DNA of 64,000 nt from JACCVL01 sp963704295 (GTDB lineage: Bacteria; Actinomycetota; Actinomycetes; Propionibacteriales; Nocardioidaceae): positions 2,480,001 through 2,544,000 of the forward strand of contig OY969884.1 of NCBI GenBank assembly GCA_963704295.1. Reading direction: 5' to 3'. Shown piece by piece: positions 52,957 through 63,577 of the stretch; the stretch's first letter is position 1; the number at the start of each line of letters is the position of its first letter. A program made the translations under genes and the position numbers. The notes below the pieces were generated by a model. The model was not told where the DNA came from and did no database searches. It saw nothing but the letters and a program-made list of their open reading frames with translations.

Positions 52957-54258
52957 ATGAACTCCGGAGACACCGCCTGGGTGCTGATCAGCGCCGCGCT
53001 GGTCATGCTCATGACCCCGGGCCTCGCACTGTTCTACGGCGGCATGACGAGGGCGAAGAGCGTCCTCAACATGATGATGATGAGCTTCTCGGCGCTCGCC
53101 ATCGTCAGCGTGCTCTGGGTGGTCTACGGCTACTCGATCACGTTCGGCGAGTCCGACTCGCAGCTGTTCGGCAGCCTCGACCACTTCGGCCTGCACGGGG
53201 TCACCGGCGCCGGCGGGCTGAGCTTCGCCGCGTTCCAGTTGATGTTCGCGATCATCACACCGGCCCTGATCAGCGGGGCCGTGGCGGACCGGGCCCGGTT
53301 CCTCGGCTGGTGTGCCTTCGTCGTGCTCTGGACCAGCCTGGTCTACTTCCCGGTCGCCAACTGGGTCTTCGACTTCGGCGCCGGTGGTGAGCTCGGCGAC
53401 GATGCCGGCTGGATCGTCGAGTGGGGGGTCCAGGACTTCGCCGGCGGCACAGCGGTGCACGTCAACGCCGGTGCGGCCGCGCTCGCCCTCGCGCTGGTGC
53501 TCGGGCGAAGGCTCGGGTGGCGCAAGGACCCGATGCGGCCGCACAACCTCCCGCTGGTCCTCCTCGGCGCCGCGCTGCTGTGGTTCGGCTGGTTCGGCTT
53601 CAACGCCGGCTCGGCGTTGGCGGCGAACGGACTGGCGGCGACCGCGTTCGTGAACACCCAGGCCGCGACGGCCGCCGCCGTGATCGGCTGGCTTGTGGTC
53701 GAGCAGCTGCGGGACGGCAGGCCGACCACGCTCGGTGCTGCGTCCGGTGCCGTGGCCGGCCTGGTGGCGATCACCCCGGCCTGCGCCTTCGTGTCACCGC
53801 TGGGGGCGCTGCTGCTCGGGGTCGTGGCCGGGGCGGTGTGCGCCCTCGCCGTCGGCCTCAAGTGGCGGCTGGGCTACGACGACTCGCTGGACGTCGTCGG
53901 CGTGCACCTGGTCGGCGGGGCCTTCGGCTCGGTCGCGCTCGGGTTCCTCTCGCTGGACGGCGGGTTGCTCTACGGAGGGGACGCGGTCCTGCTCGGGAAG
54001 CAGGCGGTGGCCGTGCTGGCCGTCGGTGGCTTCTCGTTCGTCTCCGCGCTCGTCCTCGGCAAGCTCATCGACCTGACGGTGGGCTTCCGGCTGGATCCCG
54101 AGGAGGAGGCGGCCGGGATTGACCTGGCAGAGCACGCCGAGAGCGGCTACGACCTGGCCGTCGGCGGAGCCGGTGGCCGGTCGGCGACCACACCCGCGCC
54201 CGCCCCGCTGAAGGACGCCCGACACGAGGCCCACCATGAGGGGAGCGTGCATGTATGA
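52957..54258 (+). CDS. amtB: ammonium transporter
   Basis: AmtB (433 residues) with about 11 transmembrane segments. The start STGD-type NSGDTAWVLISAALVMLMTP, then LFYGGMTRAKSVLNMMMMSF, the Asp/His-lined pore region (DFAGGTAVHVNAGAAALALA and VVGVHLVGGAFGSVALGFLS) mark it. ATG 52957 follows AAGGGAG (52941-52947). Its C-terminal cytoplasmic tail can bind GlnB/GlnK. It overlaps glnB by ATGA. Confidence 0.97.
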   Translation: MNSGDTAWVLISAALVMLMTPGLALFYGGMTRAKSVLNMMMMSFSALAIVSVLWVVYGYSITFGESDSQLFGSLDHFGLHGVTGAGGLSFAAFQLMFAIITPALISGAVADRARFLGWCAFVVLWTSLVYFPVANWVFDFGAGGELGDDAGWIVEWGVQDFAGGTAVHVNAGAAALALALVLGRRLGWRKDPMRPHNLPLVLLGAALLWFGWFGFNAGSALAANGLAATAFVNTQAATAAAVIGWLVVEQLRDGRPTTLGAASGAVAGLVAITPACAFVSPLGALLLGVVAGAVCALAVGLKWRLGYDDSLDVVGVHLVGGAFGSVALGFLSLDGGLLYGGDAVLLGKQAVAVLAVGGFSFVSALVLGKLIDLTVGFRLDPEEEAAGIDLAEHAESGYDLAVGGAGGRSATTPAPAPLKDARHEAHHEGSVHV

Positions 54259-54593
54259 GGATCGTGACCGCGGTGATCAAGCCGCACAAGTGGGAGGACG
54301 TCCGGGAGGCGCTGGAGTCGTTCGGCGTCGACGGGATGACGGTGAGCGAGGCGAGCGGGTACGGCCGGCAGAAGGGCCATACCGAGGTGTACCGGGGCGC
54401 CGAGTACGACGTGACCCTCGTGCCCAAGCTCCGGGTGGAGGTCGTCGTCGATGACGAGGACGTTGCCGACGTCGTGGGCGTGATCACCAAGTCGGCTCAG
54501 ACCGGCAAGATCGGGGACGGCAAGGTCTGGGTGCAGCCGGTCGACACGGTGATCCGCATCCGGACCGGTGAGCAGGGGCCGGACGCGCTGTGA
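54255..54593 (+). CDS. glnB: nitrogen regulatory protein PII
   Basis: PII (112 residues; GlnK/GlnB type). The T-loop RQKGHTEVYRGAEYDV carries the Tyr modified in other systems, and VGVITKSAQTGKIGDGKVWV is the B/C-loop nucleotide region. It senses 2-oxoglutarate and ATP/ADP and can block AmtB. It overlaps both amtB and glnD by 4 bases. Confidence 0.97.
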   Translation: MRIVTAVIKPHKWEDVREALESFGVDGMTVSEASGYGRQKGHTEVYRGAEYDVTLVPKLRVEVVVDDEDVADVVGVITKSAQTGKIGDGKVWVQPVDTVIRIRTGEQGPDAL

Positions 54594-56977
54594 CCGGGCA
54601 GGTCGTCCGCGGGCCGCGAGCCGTGCGCGCGGACGACCTGGGCCGGCTGCGCTGGGAGCGCGCGGAGCGGTACGACCACCGGCTGGCGGGGCTGTTCGAC
54701 GAGGCGGTGTCGAGCGAGGCCGCCACCGGGTGGCTCGCACTGGTCGCGGTCGGCGGTTACGGGCGGGCCGAGATGTCGCCGGCCAGCGACGTGGACGTCG
54801 TTCTGGTACACGCACCGGACCTGCCGCCGGCCATGGTCGAGCGGGTGGCCGAGCGGCTGTGGTACCCGCTCTGGGACGAGGGACTGCCGCTCGACCACGC
54901 GGTCCGGGACACCCGCACGATGGTCGAGGTCGCCGCCTCGGACTGGCGGGCCGCGCTCGGCATGCTGGACGGGCGGCATGTCGCCGGTGAGGCGGCCGTG
55001 AGCCGCTGGCTGCGCACGTCGGTCCTGGAGCAGTGGCGGCGCTCCGCACCGCAGCGCCTCCCGGAGCTGCGGGCAGCCTGGTCCGAGCGGGTCGAGCGCG
55101 CCGGCGAGATCGCCCACGCGGCGATTCCGGACCTGAAGGAGTCAGCCGGCGGACTCCGCGACGGGGTCCTGCTGCGGGGCCTGGTGGCCACCTGGCTCGT
55201 CGACGTTCCGCACGGGGAGGTGGAGGAGCATCGGACCGCACTGCTGGACGTCCGGGACGCCCTGCACACCGTCACCGGTCGGCGCGGTGACCGCTTGCCT
55301 CCCGAGCTGCTGCCGGAGGTGGCCGCGGTGCTCGGCACGGACGCGGGAACCCTGGACCGGGAGTTGCGCGGCCTGGGTCGGCGCATCGCGCACCTGGTGG
55401 ACCTGACGTGGCGGCGGGTGGACGCCACTGTGGCCGGCCCAGGTCGTTCGGCCACCCGGGGGTCGCGGGTCCGACGCCCGCGCTGGGAACGGCTGGGCGC
55501 CGGACTCGCCCGGATCGGCGGCGAGCTGGTGCTCGACGACACCGCACGCCCCGCCGCGGACCCGTTCCTTGGCGTCCGCGCCGCCGCGGTGGCGGCCGAG
55601 GCCGGCCTGCTGCTGGCTCCGAGCACCGCCGCCCGGCTGGCCGCGAGTGCCCCTGCAGTCCTCCCCGACCCGTGGCCGGAGGCCGCCCGGCGCGATCTGG
55701 TCCGGCTGCTCGCCGCGGGTGCCGGGCTGGTCCCGGTGTGGGAGGAGGCAGACCACGCCGGTCTGGTGGACCGCTGGTTGCCCGAGTGGAGCGGAGTGCG
55801 CCTGCGCCGCTCGGACTCGGCGGTGCACCGGTTCACCGTGGACCGGCACTGCATCGAGACCTGCGTCCAGGCGTCCCGACGGCTGCGCCGGGTGGCCCGA
55901 CCCGACCTGTTGGTCCTCGCCGCCCTGCTGCACGACATCGGCAAGCCGGTGCTCGCCGACCCTGCTCGAGACGGGGCCGAGCCCGGCCACGGGGCGGCCG
56001 GGGCACCCATCGCGGGGGAGGTGGGCCGCCGGTTCGGGCTGGACCCCGCCGCCGTGTCGACGCTCGAGTTTCTGGTGCGCCACCACCTGCTGCTGACGTC
56101 CACGGCGGTCCGCCGGGACCTCGACGACCCGGCGACCCCCGCTGCGGTGGCCGGTGTCGTCCAGGACGGCGAGCGGCTGGCGATGCTCGCGGCGCTCACC
56201 GAGTGCGATGCCGTGAGCGCCGGTCCGGGCGCCTGGAGCAGATGGCGCGCGGGGCTCGTCGACCGGCTGGTCCGGGACGTCGACGGCCTGCTGGCCGGGC
56301 GCGCGCCGGCTCCAGCCGACCTCGGCCTGGGCCCCGACCTCGGCCTCGACCTCGGCTGCACCGCTGTCGGCCGGACCGGAGTCGCCGGTCCTCGGCTGTC
56401 CACCGTGCCGCGGTCGGACGGTGGCCGGGTGCTGGTGGCGGGGGCCGACCGGCCGGGTCTGCTTGCCGACGTCGCGGGGACGCTGGCGACGGCGGGCCTC
56501 GGCGTGCAGGCCGCGCGCGTACGGAGTGCCGACGGTTGGACGGTGTCCTGCTGGGATGTGGACACGCCGGCGGACGAGGCGCGCCTGCGGCTCCGGCTGG
56601 ACCGGGTGATCGACGGCAGCACGGATCTCGCCGCCCGGCTGGCCGACCGTGACGGCGGAGGCCGGCCGGCCGGCGACGCCGAGCCCCGCGTGCGGGTGTT
56701 GCCGGACGTCTCGGCCACCGCGACCGTGCTCGAGGTCCGCGCCGCGGATCGGCGCGGCCTGCTGTGGCAGGTCTTCCGAGTCCTCGCCGACGCCGGGGTG
56801 CGGGTCCGGTCAGCGCACCTGGCGACGCTCGGCCCGCAGGCCCAGGACGTGGCGTACGTGACCGATGCCGACGGCCGCCCGTTGTCATCGCCGGCCGCCC
56901 AGCGGTTGGCCCGCACCCTGCAGCGGGTGCTCGACGCTGCGTCGGAGCCGGCGCCGTTAGGGTGGACACGTCCCTGA
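54590..56977 (+). CDS. glnD: PII-modifying nucleotidyltransferase
   Basis: GlnD (795 residues). The nucleotidyltransferase domain has VAVGGYGRAEMSPASDVDVV, the HD hydrolase domain LAALLHDIGKPVLADPARDG, and two C-terminal ACT domains (VLVAGADRPGLLADVAGTLA, EVRAADRRGLLWQVFRVLA) that sense glutamine. In actinobacteria it adenylylates PII rather than uridylylating it. GTG 54590 overlaps glnB by GTGA. Confidence 0.95.
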   Translation: MTGQVVRGPRAVRADDLGRLRWERAERYDHRLAGLFDEAVSSEAATGWLALVAVGGYGRAEMSPASDVDVVLVHAPDLPPAMVERVAERLWYPLWDEGLPLDHAVRDTRTMVEVAASDWRAALGMLDGRHVAGEAAVSRWLRTSVLEQWRRSAPQRLPELRAAWSERVERAGEIAHAAIPDLKESAGGLRDGVLLRGLVATWLVDVPHGEVEEHRTALLDVRDALHTVTGRRGDRLPPELLPEVAAVLGTDAGTLDRELRGLGRRIAHLVDLTWRRVDATVAGPGRSATRGSRVRRPRWERLGAGLARIGGELVLDDTARPAADPFLGVRAAAVAAEAGLLLAPSTAARLAASAPAVLPDPWPEAARRDLVRLLAAGAGLVPVWEEADHAGLVDRWLPEWSGVRLRRSDSAVHRFTVDRHCIETCVQASRRLRRVARPDLLVLAALLHDIGKPVLADPARDGAEPGHGAAGAPIAGEVGRRFGLDPAAVSTLEFLVRHHLLLTSTAVRRDLDDPATPAAVAGVVQDGERLAMLAALTECDAVSAGPGAWSRWRAGLVDRLVRDVDGLLAGRAPAPADLGLGPDLGLDLGCTAVGRTGVAGPRLSTVPRSDGGRVLVAGADRPGLLADVAGTLATAGLGVQAARVRSADGWTVSCWDVDTPADEARLRLRLDRVIDGSTDLAARLADRDGGGRPAGDAEPRVRVLPDVSATATVLEVRAADRRGLLWQVFRVLADAGVRVRSAHLATLGPQAQDVAYVTDADGRPLSSPAAQRLARTLQRVLDAASEPAPLGWTRP

Positions 56978-57004
56978 GCCCCTGACCCTGCGAGGACGAT
57001 CCGG

Positions 57005-58591
<1,587 letters not shown>

Positions 58592-58631
58592 GACCTGCCG
58601 CCGGCACTCGCGGCCGGTACCGTCGCGCCCC

Positions 58632-59720
58632 ATGAGTGACGCGCTGCGGGTCGCCGGGGTCGTGCTGCCGGAGGGGGAGCGCCGGGTCCTGTACGTCCAC
58701 GACGGCCGGCTGACGTACGAGCCGGTCGCGGCCGCTGACGACATCGGAGCCGGCCGGTCGGCGCTGTGGATCGTGCCCGGTCTCGTGGACGCGCACTGCC
58801 ACGTCGGCCTCGACGCCGACGGCGCCGTCGACGAGGCGACGCAGGAGAAGCAGGCCACCACCGAGCGAGACGCCGGCGCGCTGCTGCTGCGCGACTGCGG
58901 CAGCGCGGCGGACACCCGGTGGATCGACGACCGGCCCGACCTGCCCGAGATCATCCGGGCCGGTCGGCACATCGCTCGCACCCGACGCTACATCCGCAAC
59001 TACGCACATGAGATCGAGCCGGATCAGCTCGCGGACTACGTCACCGGCGAGGCGGCGCGTGGTGACGGGTGGGTGAAGATCGTCGGAGACTGGATCGACC
59101 GCGACGCCGGGGACCTGACCCCGTCGTGGCCCGGCGACGCGGTGCGGGCCGCCGTCCGCGCGGCGCACGAGGCCGGCGCGCGGATGACCGCGCACGTCTT
59201 CGGCGCGGCGGCACTGCCCGACCTGATCGGCGCCGGCATCGACTGCATCGAGCACGGCACCGGCCTGTCGCCCGACCTGATCGACGCGATGGTCGCGCAG
59301 GGCACCGCGCTGGTCCCGACCGTGAAGCAGCTGGAGAACTTCCCGGCCTACGCCGAGGCCGGCGGGCAGAAGTTCCCCGCCTACGGCGCCTCGATGCGGG
59401 CGCTGTTCGCCCGCCGGCGGGAGACGATCGGGGCGGCCTACGAGGCCGGAGTGCCGATCTTCGCCGGCACCGACGCCGGCGGCGTGCTGCCGCACGGGCT
59501 GATCGCGGCTGAGGTGGCCGAGCTGGCGACGTACGGACTGTCGCCGTTCGACGCGCTCGGCGCCGCCTCCTGGCGAGCGCGGGAGTGGCTCGGCCGACCG
59601 GCGAGCCTGGACGAGGGCGCGCCGGCGAGCTTCTGCGTCTACGCCGCCGACCCGCTGGCCGACCTGTCGGTCCTGGCCGCGCCCGCCCGGGTGGTGTTGC
59701 GCGGCCGCGTTGTCGCCTGA
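58632..59720 (+). CDS. amidohydrolase family protein
   Basis: A 362-residue metal-dependent hydrolase. Metal ligands are visible in PGLVDAHCHVGLDADG (HxH), ARMTAHVFG, IDCIEHGTGLSPDL and IFAGTDAGGVLPHG (Asp); a Lys in GWVKIVGDWID may be the carbamylated or bridging position. It sits between ffh and rpsP, where actinobacteria often have such a gene. TACCGT (58618-58623) is 8 bases before the ATG. Substrate unknown. Confidence 0.88.
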   Translation: MSDALRVAGVVLPEGERRVLYVHDGRLTYEPVAAADDIGAGRSALWIVPGLVDAHCHVGLDADGAVDEATQEKQATTERDAGALLLRDCGSAADTRWIDDRPDLPEIIRAGRHIARTRRYIRNYAHEIEPDQLADYVTGEAARGDGWVKIVGDWIDRDAGDLTPSWPGDAVRAAVRAAHEAGARMTAHVFGAAALPDLIGAGIDCIEHGTGLSPDLIDAMVAQGTALVPTVKQLENFPAYAEAGGQKFPAYGASMRALFARRRETIGAAYEAGVPIFAGTDAGGVLPHGLIAAEVAELATYGLSPFDALGAASWRAREWLGRPASLDEGAPASFCVYAADPLADLSVLAAPARVVLRGRVVA

Positions 59721-59738
59721 ACGGCGCCGGGGCTCCGG

Positions 59739-59769
59739 TTGGAGCCAGGTGCCGACCCTCTGGCACAAT
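59739..59769 (+). promoter_or_regulatory. rpsP promoter
   Basis: TTGGAG (59739-59744) and CACAAT (59764-59769, in TGGCACAATGG) are 19 bases apart. The following leader (59770-59897) shows no clear riboswitch but ends with AGGGAGA before the GTG. Confidence 0.5.
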
Positions 59770-59897
59770 GGCCGGTCGAACCCGTCGGCGGCGGCCCCTC
59801 TCAGCCGTTCGCCGGACAGGTCATCGCGGCGGACCGACCGCAACCCCACGCGGGCAGGGCCGCCCATCCACCGACTCAGCAGGGAGACACCACACTC

Positions 59898-60464
59898 GTG
59901 GCCGTCAAGATCCGCCTCAAGCGCATGGGCAAGATCCGCACGCCGTTCTACCGCATCGTCGTCGCCGACGCGCGCACCAAGCGCGACGGACGGGTGATCG
60001 AGCAGATCGGCACCTACAACCCCAAGACCGAGCCGTCGCTCATCAACGTCGACTCCGACCGGGCGCTGCACTGGCTGTCGGTCGGTGCGCAGCCGAGTGA
60101 GCCGGTGCGTGCGCTGCTGCGCAAGACCGGTGACTGGCAGAGGTTCAAGGGCGAGCCGGCTCCGCCGCCGCTGCTGGAGGCCGCGCCGAAGCGGGACAAG
60201 ACCGAAGCCTTCAACGAGGCCTTGAAGGACGCGCACGGGGACTCGGTCACCGAGGGCGCGACCACGAAGAAGGCGGCCAAGAAGCGCAGCGCCAGCGACG
60301 AGCCCAAGGCCGACGAGGCGAAGGCCGACGAGGCGAAGGCCGACGAGGCGAAGGCCGACGAGGCGAAGGCCGACGAGGCGAAGGCCGACGAGGCGAAGGC
60401 CGACGAGCCCAAGGCCGACGAGGCCGAGCAGTCTGACCCGGCCGACCAGGCCGCCAAGGGCTGA
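59898..60464 (+). CDS. rpsP: 30S ribosomal protein S16 with extended acidic/lysine tail
   Basis: S16 (188 residues). Residues 1-85 are the ribosomal core (VKIRLKRMGKIRTPFYRIVV, DGRVIEQIGTYNPK). From about residue 136 the tail is eight KADEA/KADEP repeats, encoded by 15-base units at 60306-60425, ending DPADQAAKG. The long tail extends the protein to about twice the usual length of S16. GTG 59898. First gene of the rpsP-khpA-rimM-trmD unit. Confidence 0.95.
   Translation: MAVKIRLKRMGKIRTPFYRIVVADARTKRDGRVIEQIGTYNPKTEPSLINVDSDRALHWLSVGAQPSEPVRALLRKTGDWQRFKGEPAPPPLLEAAPKRDKTEAFNEALKDAHGDSVTEGATTKKAAKKRSASDEPKADEAKADEAKADEAKADEAKADEAKADEAKADEPKADEAEQSDPADQAAKG
60306..60425 (+). repeat. eight tandem 15-base coding repeats in rpsP
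   Basis: AAGGCCGACGAGGCG (Lys-Ala-Asp-Glu-Ala) is repeated eight times in frame; six copies are identical, the seventh ends in CCC (Pro), the eighth in GCC. Such identity suggests recent slippage and copy-number variation. Confidence 0.85.
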
Positions 60465-60469
60465 CCGGC

Positions 60470-60712
60470 ATGCTCGTCGAGGCTCTCGAGCACGTGGTCC
60501 GTGCGATCGTCGCCCACCCGGACGACGTGGACGTCCGCAGCAAGCAGCTGCGGCGCGGCCAGCTGCTGGAGGTGCGCGTGCACCCGGACGACCTGGGCCG
60601 CGTGATCGGCCGGTCCGGCCGTACCGCGGGCTCGATCCGCACGGTCGTGGGGGCCGTGGCCGGCTCTGCCGGCGCCCGGATCGACTTCGTCGACGTCGAC
60701 CGGCGGCGCTGA
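60470..60712 (+). CDS. khpA: KH-domain RNA-binding protein
   Basis: KhpA (80 residues): VEALEHVVRAIVAHPDDVDV then the GxxG loop in LGRVIGRSGRTAGSIRTVVG. It binds RNA, probably with KhpB. ATG 60470 is 5 bases after rpsP. Conserved position before rimM. Confidence 0.93.
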   Translation: MLVEALEHVVRAIVAHPDDVDVRSKQLRRGQLLEVRVHPDDLGRVIGRSGRTAGSIRTVVGAVAGSAGARIDFVDVDRRR

Positions 60713-60739
60713 CCGCGCTCGCGGCCCGATGGACTGCTG

Positions 60740-61309
60740 ATGGAGGTCGTCGTCGGCATGGTGGGCCGTGCGCACGGCATTCGGGGCGAGGTCAGCGTCG
60801 ACCCGCGCACCGACGACCCGGACACCCGGTTCGCCGTCGGAGCCGTGCTCCGTCCGGAGCCCAGCAGCCGGGGTTCGCTCACGGTGCGGTCGACCCGCCC
60901 GCACGGTGATCGGCTGCTCGTCACCTTCGCCGAGGTGCACGACCGGTCCGAGGCCGAGCTGCTGCGCGGTGCGAGCCTGTTGGCGGACGTCGCCCCCGGG
61001 ACCCGCGCCGGCGACCCGGACGAGTACTACGACCACCAGCTCGTGGGGCTGCGGGTGCGCACCCGCGCCGGACACGAGGCCGGGACCGTGACGCAGGTGC
61101 AGCACCTGCCCGGCCAGGACATGCTCGTCGTCGAAGCTGCCGGACGCACCTCGCTGGTGCCGTTCGTCGCCGCGCTGGTACCCGAGGTCGACCTGTGCGC
61201 CGGGGAACTCGTCGTCGACGCGCGGCCGGGGTTGCTCGACGACGACGCAGACGACGACGCCGACGATGACGCAGACGACACCCCGCAGCGGGCGGCTGGC
61301 GACGGCTGA
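60740..61309 (+). CDS. rimM: ribosome maturation factor RimM
   Basis: RimM (189 residues) assists 30S assembly with S19. N-terminal VVVGMVGRAHGIRGEVSVDP, then DEYYDHQLVGLRVRTRAGHE in the PRC-barrel and DMLVVEAAGRTSLVPFVAAL. The C-terminus has an unusual Asp/Ala run (about 61,238-61,278). ATG 60740. trmD begins 1 base after its stop. Confidence 0.93.
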   Translation: MEVVVGMVGRAHGIRGEVSVDPRTDDPDTRFAVGAVLRPEPSSRGSLTVRSTRPHGDRLLVTFAEVHDRSEAELLRGASLLADVAPGTRAGDPDEYYDHQLVGLRVRTRAGHEAGTVTQVQHLPGQDMLVVEAAGRTSLVPFVAALVPEVDLCAGELVVDARPGLLDDDADDDADDDADDTPQRAAGDG

Positions 61310-61310
61310 G

Positions 61311-62102
61311 ATGCGTATCGACGTCGTCACGATCTTCCCCGACTACCTGTCCCCGCTCGGGCTGTCGCTGCCGGGCCGGGCCCGCGCTTCCGGCCTGCTG
61401 GACCTGACCGTCCACGACCTGCGGGGCTGGACGACGGACCGGCACCGGACGGTCGACGACACCCCGTACGGCGGCGGTGCCGGCATGGTGATGACCCCGG
61501 GTCCCTGGGGCGCCGCCCTCGACGCGCTGGCGCCCGCGGACACCGCGGAGCAGCCGCGGCTGCTGGTGCCCACCCCCGCCGGCCGCCCGTTCAAGCAGGT
61601 GGACGCAGTCCGGCTGGCGGCCGAGCCGTGGCTGCTGATCTGCTGCGGTCGCTATGAGGGAATCGACCAGCGGGTGGTGGAACACGCCGCGACCCGGATG
61701 CCGGTGGAGGAGGTGTCCATCGGTGACTACGTGCTGGCAGGCGGGGAGGCAGCCGCGCTCGTCCTCGTCGAGGCAGTCGTCCGGCTGCTGCCCGGGGTCC
61801 TTGGCAACCCGGCGTCGCTGGACGAGGAGTCACATTCGCTGGGCGCGGCCGGTCCGTTGCTCGAGTACCCCGTCTACACCAAGCCGCCGGTGTGGCGCGG
61901 CCTCGAGGTCCCCGCCGTCCTCACCACCGGGGACCACGGCCGGATCGCCCGCTGGCGCCGGGACCAGGCGCTGCGCCGCACCGCCGCCCGCCGTCCGGAC
62001 CTGGTTGCGGCGGTGGATCCGGACGTCTGGGACGAGGGGGACCGGGCCGTCCTCGGCGAGCCGGGCGGTCGGCCGCAGCCGCCGCCGACGGCGATTTCGT
62101 AG
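61311..62102 (+). CDS. trmD: tRNA (guanine(37)-N(1))-methyltransferase
   Basis: TrmD (263 residues) methylates G37 of tRNAs to prevent frameshifting. SPOUT knot motifs: RIDVVTIFPDYLSPLGLS, DDTPYGGGAGMVM, LICCGRYEGIDQRVVEHAAT and SIGDYVLAGGEAAALVLVEA. ATG 61311; start preferred over an in-frame upstream codon inside rimM. Confidence 0.95.
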   Translation: MRIDVVTIFPDYLSPLGLSLPGRARASGLLDLTVHDLRGWTTDRHRTVDDTPYGGGAGMVMTPGPWGAALDALAPADTAEQPRLLVPTPAGRPFKQVDAVRLAAEPWLLICCGRYEGIDQRVVEHAATRMPVEEVSIGDYVLAGGEAAALVLVEAVVRLLPGVLGNPASLDEESHSLGAAGPLLEYPVYTKPPVWRGLEVPAVLTTGDHGRIARWRRDQALRRTAARRPDLVAAVDPDVWDEGDRAVLGEPGGRPQPPPTAIS

Positions 62103-62182
62103 CCGCCGCGGCGCTGTGGCAGACTGTCCGGTCGGCACCGCGTACGTCCGCGCATCTCGCCGAGGAGAGAGCCAGGCCCGTC

Positions 62183-62278
62183 TGCCACAGGGGACGGTCA
62201 CCACGGCTCGACCGGAGTGCACCGACGCGTGGCCGCCGCACCGACACCCGACCTCCCATCCGTGGGTGACCTGTGGCA
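62183..62278 (+). promoter_or_regulatory. structured rplS leader (possible L19 autoregulation)
   Basis: A long stem-loop precedes rplS: TGCCACA (62183-62189) pairs with TGTGGCA (62272-62278), GGTCACC (62196-62202) with GGTGACC (62265-62271), and ACGG (62203-62206) with CCGT (62260-62263). The stem ends just before the Shine-Dalgarno GAGGAAG (62284-62290). A -10-like CAGACT is at 62120-62125. Such structure fits ribosomal-protein leader control, known for L19 in other bacteria; here it is inferred. Confidence 0.6.
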
Positions 62279-62300
62279 CTGACGAGGAAGCGACTCCCTG

Positions 62301-62660
62301 ATGACCAACGCCATCGACGTCGTCGACGCCGCCTCCGTGCGCTCCGACATCCCCGCCTTCCGGGCCGGTGACACGCTCAAGGTCCACGTCCGCGTGGTCG
62401 AAGGGAACCGCTCCCGGATCCAGCTCTTCCAGGGCGTGTGCATCCGGTTGCAGGGCTCCGGGGTCCGGCGCTCCTTCACTGTGCGCAAGGTGAGCTTCGG
62501 TGTGGGCGTGGAGCGCACCTTCCCGCTGCACACCCCGATCATCGAGAAGATCGAGGTCGCCACCCGCGGAGACGTCCGCCGGGCGAAGCTGTACTACCTG
62601 CGCAACCTGCGCGGCAAGGCCGCCAAGATCAAGGAGCGCCGCGAGCCGACGGGCGCATGA
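62301..62660 (+). CDS. rplS: 50S ribosomal protein L19
   Basis: L19 (119 residues): IPAFRAGDTLKVHVRVVEGN, RIQLFQGVCIRLQGSGVRRS and VGVERTFPLHTPIIEKIEVA, ending in the RRAKLYYLRNLRGKAAKIKE motif. ATG 62301 follows GAGGAAG. Confidence 0.97.
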   Translation: MTNAIDVVDAASVRSDIPAFRAGDTLKVHVRVVEGNRSRIQLFQGVCIRLQGSGVRRSFTVRKVSFGVGVERTFPLHTPIIEKIEVATRGDVRRAKLYYLRNLRGKAAKIKERREPTGA

Positions 62661-62700
62661 GCGGCCCGGACCGGCCTGGACCAGCACCTAGGCTGCAACG

Positions 62701-63555
62701 GTGACGTCTCGTGACACCCGCCCGGACGACCGCGGGCCGGACGGCAGCCCCGCGCCCCGGTCCCCGTTGAGCCCGGCCGCCGAGGCGTCGGCCGCGCCCA
62801 CCGGCACCGTCCGCACGCCACGCGACGAGCACGACGGCCGCGACCAGCACGACCAGCACGACGGGCACGCCCACGACACCGGCCGCAAGTCGCGGAAGAA
62901 AGCGCTGCCGCTGTGGCAGGAGGTCATCGTCCTGCTCGGGCTGGCCCTGGTGCTGGCCGTGGTGGTGAAGGCGCTCTTCGTGCAGGCGTTCTTCGTCCCG
63001 TCCGGGTCGATGGAGCCGCAGTTCGTGCAGGGCGACCGCATCCTGGTCGAGAAGGTGTCGTACTGGGACGGCGACATCAAGCGCGGGGACGTGATCGTCT
63101 TCGACGACCCCGGTGGCTGGCTGAACGCCACCGACAGCCGGGAGGCCTCGGGGATCGTCCAGCAGGGGCTGGAGGCGGTCGGTCTCTACCCGACCGGCGG
63201 GCACCTGGTGAAGCGGGTCATCGGCCTCGGCGGGGATCGGGTGGCCTGTTGTGACAAGGACGGCCGGGTCACCGTGAACGGGGTCGCCCTGCAAGAGCGG
63301 GCCTATCTCAAGTCCGGCGTCGCACCGTCGGAGCAGACCTTCGACGTCAAGGTGCCGGACGGGGCGCTGTGGGTGATGGGGGACAACCGGCTGCAGTCGG
63401 GAGACTCGCGGGTGCACATCGGCGGGCCAGGCGGCGGTTTCGTCCCGGCCGATGACGTGGTCGGCAAGGTATGGGCGATCGTCTGGCCGCTGGACCGCAC
63501 CGAGATCCTCGACCGGCCGGAGATCTTCAACGACCAGGCGCTCGACGCGTCGTAG
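62701..63555 (+). CDS. lepB: signal peptidase I with His/Asp-rich cytoplasmic tail
   Basis: LepB (284 residues) removes signal peptides. A 70-residue N-terminal tail with DEHDGRDQHDQHDGHAHD precedes the membrane helix (about 73-95). Catalytic Ser is in VPSGSMEPQF (about 103), catalytic Lys in VKRVIGLGGD, and WVMGDNRLQSGDSR follows. TAGGCT (62689-62694) is 6 bases before GTG 62701, suggesting leaderless mRNA. The tail is longer and more histidine-rich than I expect for this family. Confidence 0.95.
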   Translation: MTSRDTRPDDRGPDGSPAPRSPLSPAAEASAAPTGTVRTPRDEHDGRDQHDQHDGHAHDTGRKSRKKALPLWQEVIVLLGLALVLAVVVKALFVQAFFVPSGSMEPQFVQGDRILVEKVSYWDGDIKRGDVIVFDDPGGWLNATDSREASGIVQQGLEAVGLYPTGGHLVKRVIGLGGDRVACCDKDGRVTVNGVALQERAYLKSGVAPSEQTFDVKVPDGALWVMGDNRLQSGDSRVHIGGPGGGFVPADDVVGKVWAIVWPLDRTEILDRPEIFNDQALDAS

Positions 63556-63577
63556 TCTGCGACGTGGTGAGAACAGC

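Noticed and set aside
60306..60425. rpsP tandem repeats as a mobile or CRISPR element
   Set aside because: They are perfect in-frame 15-base coding repeats without spacers.
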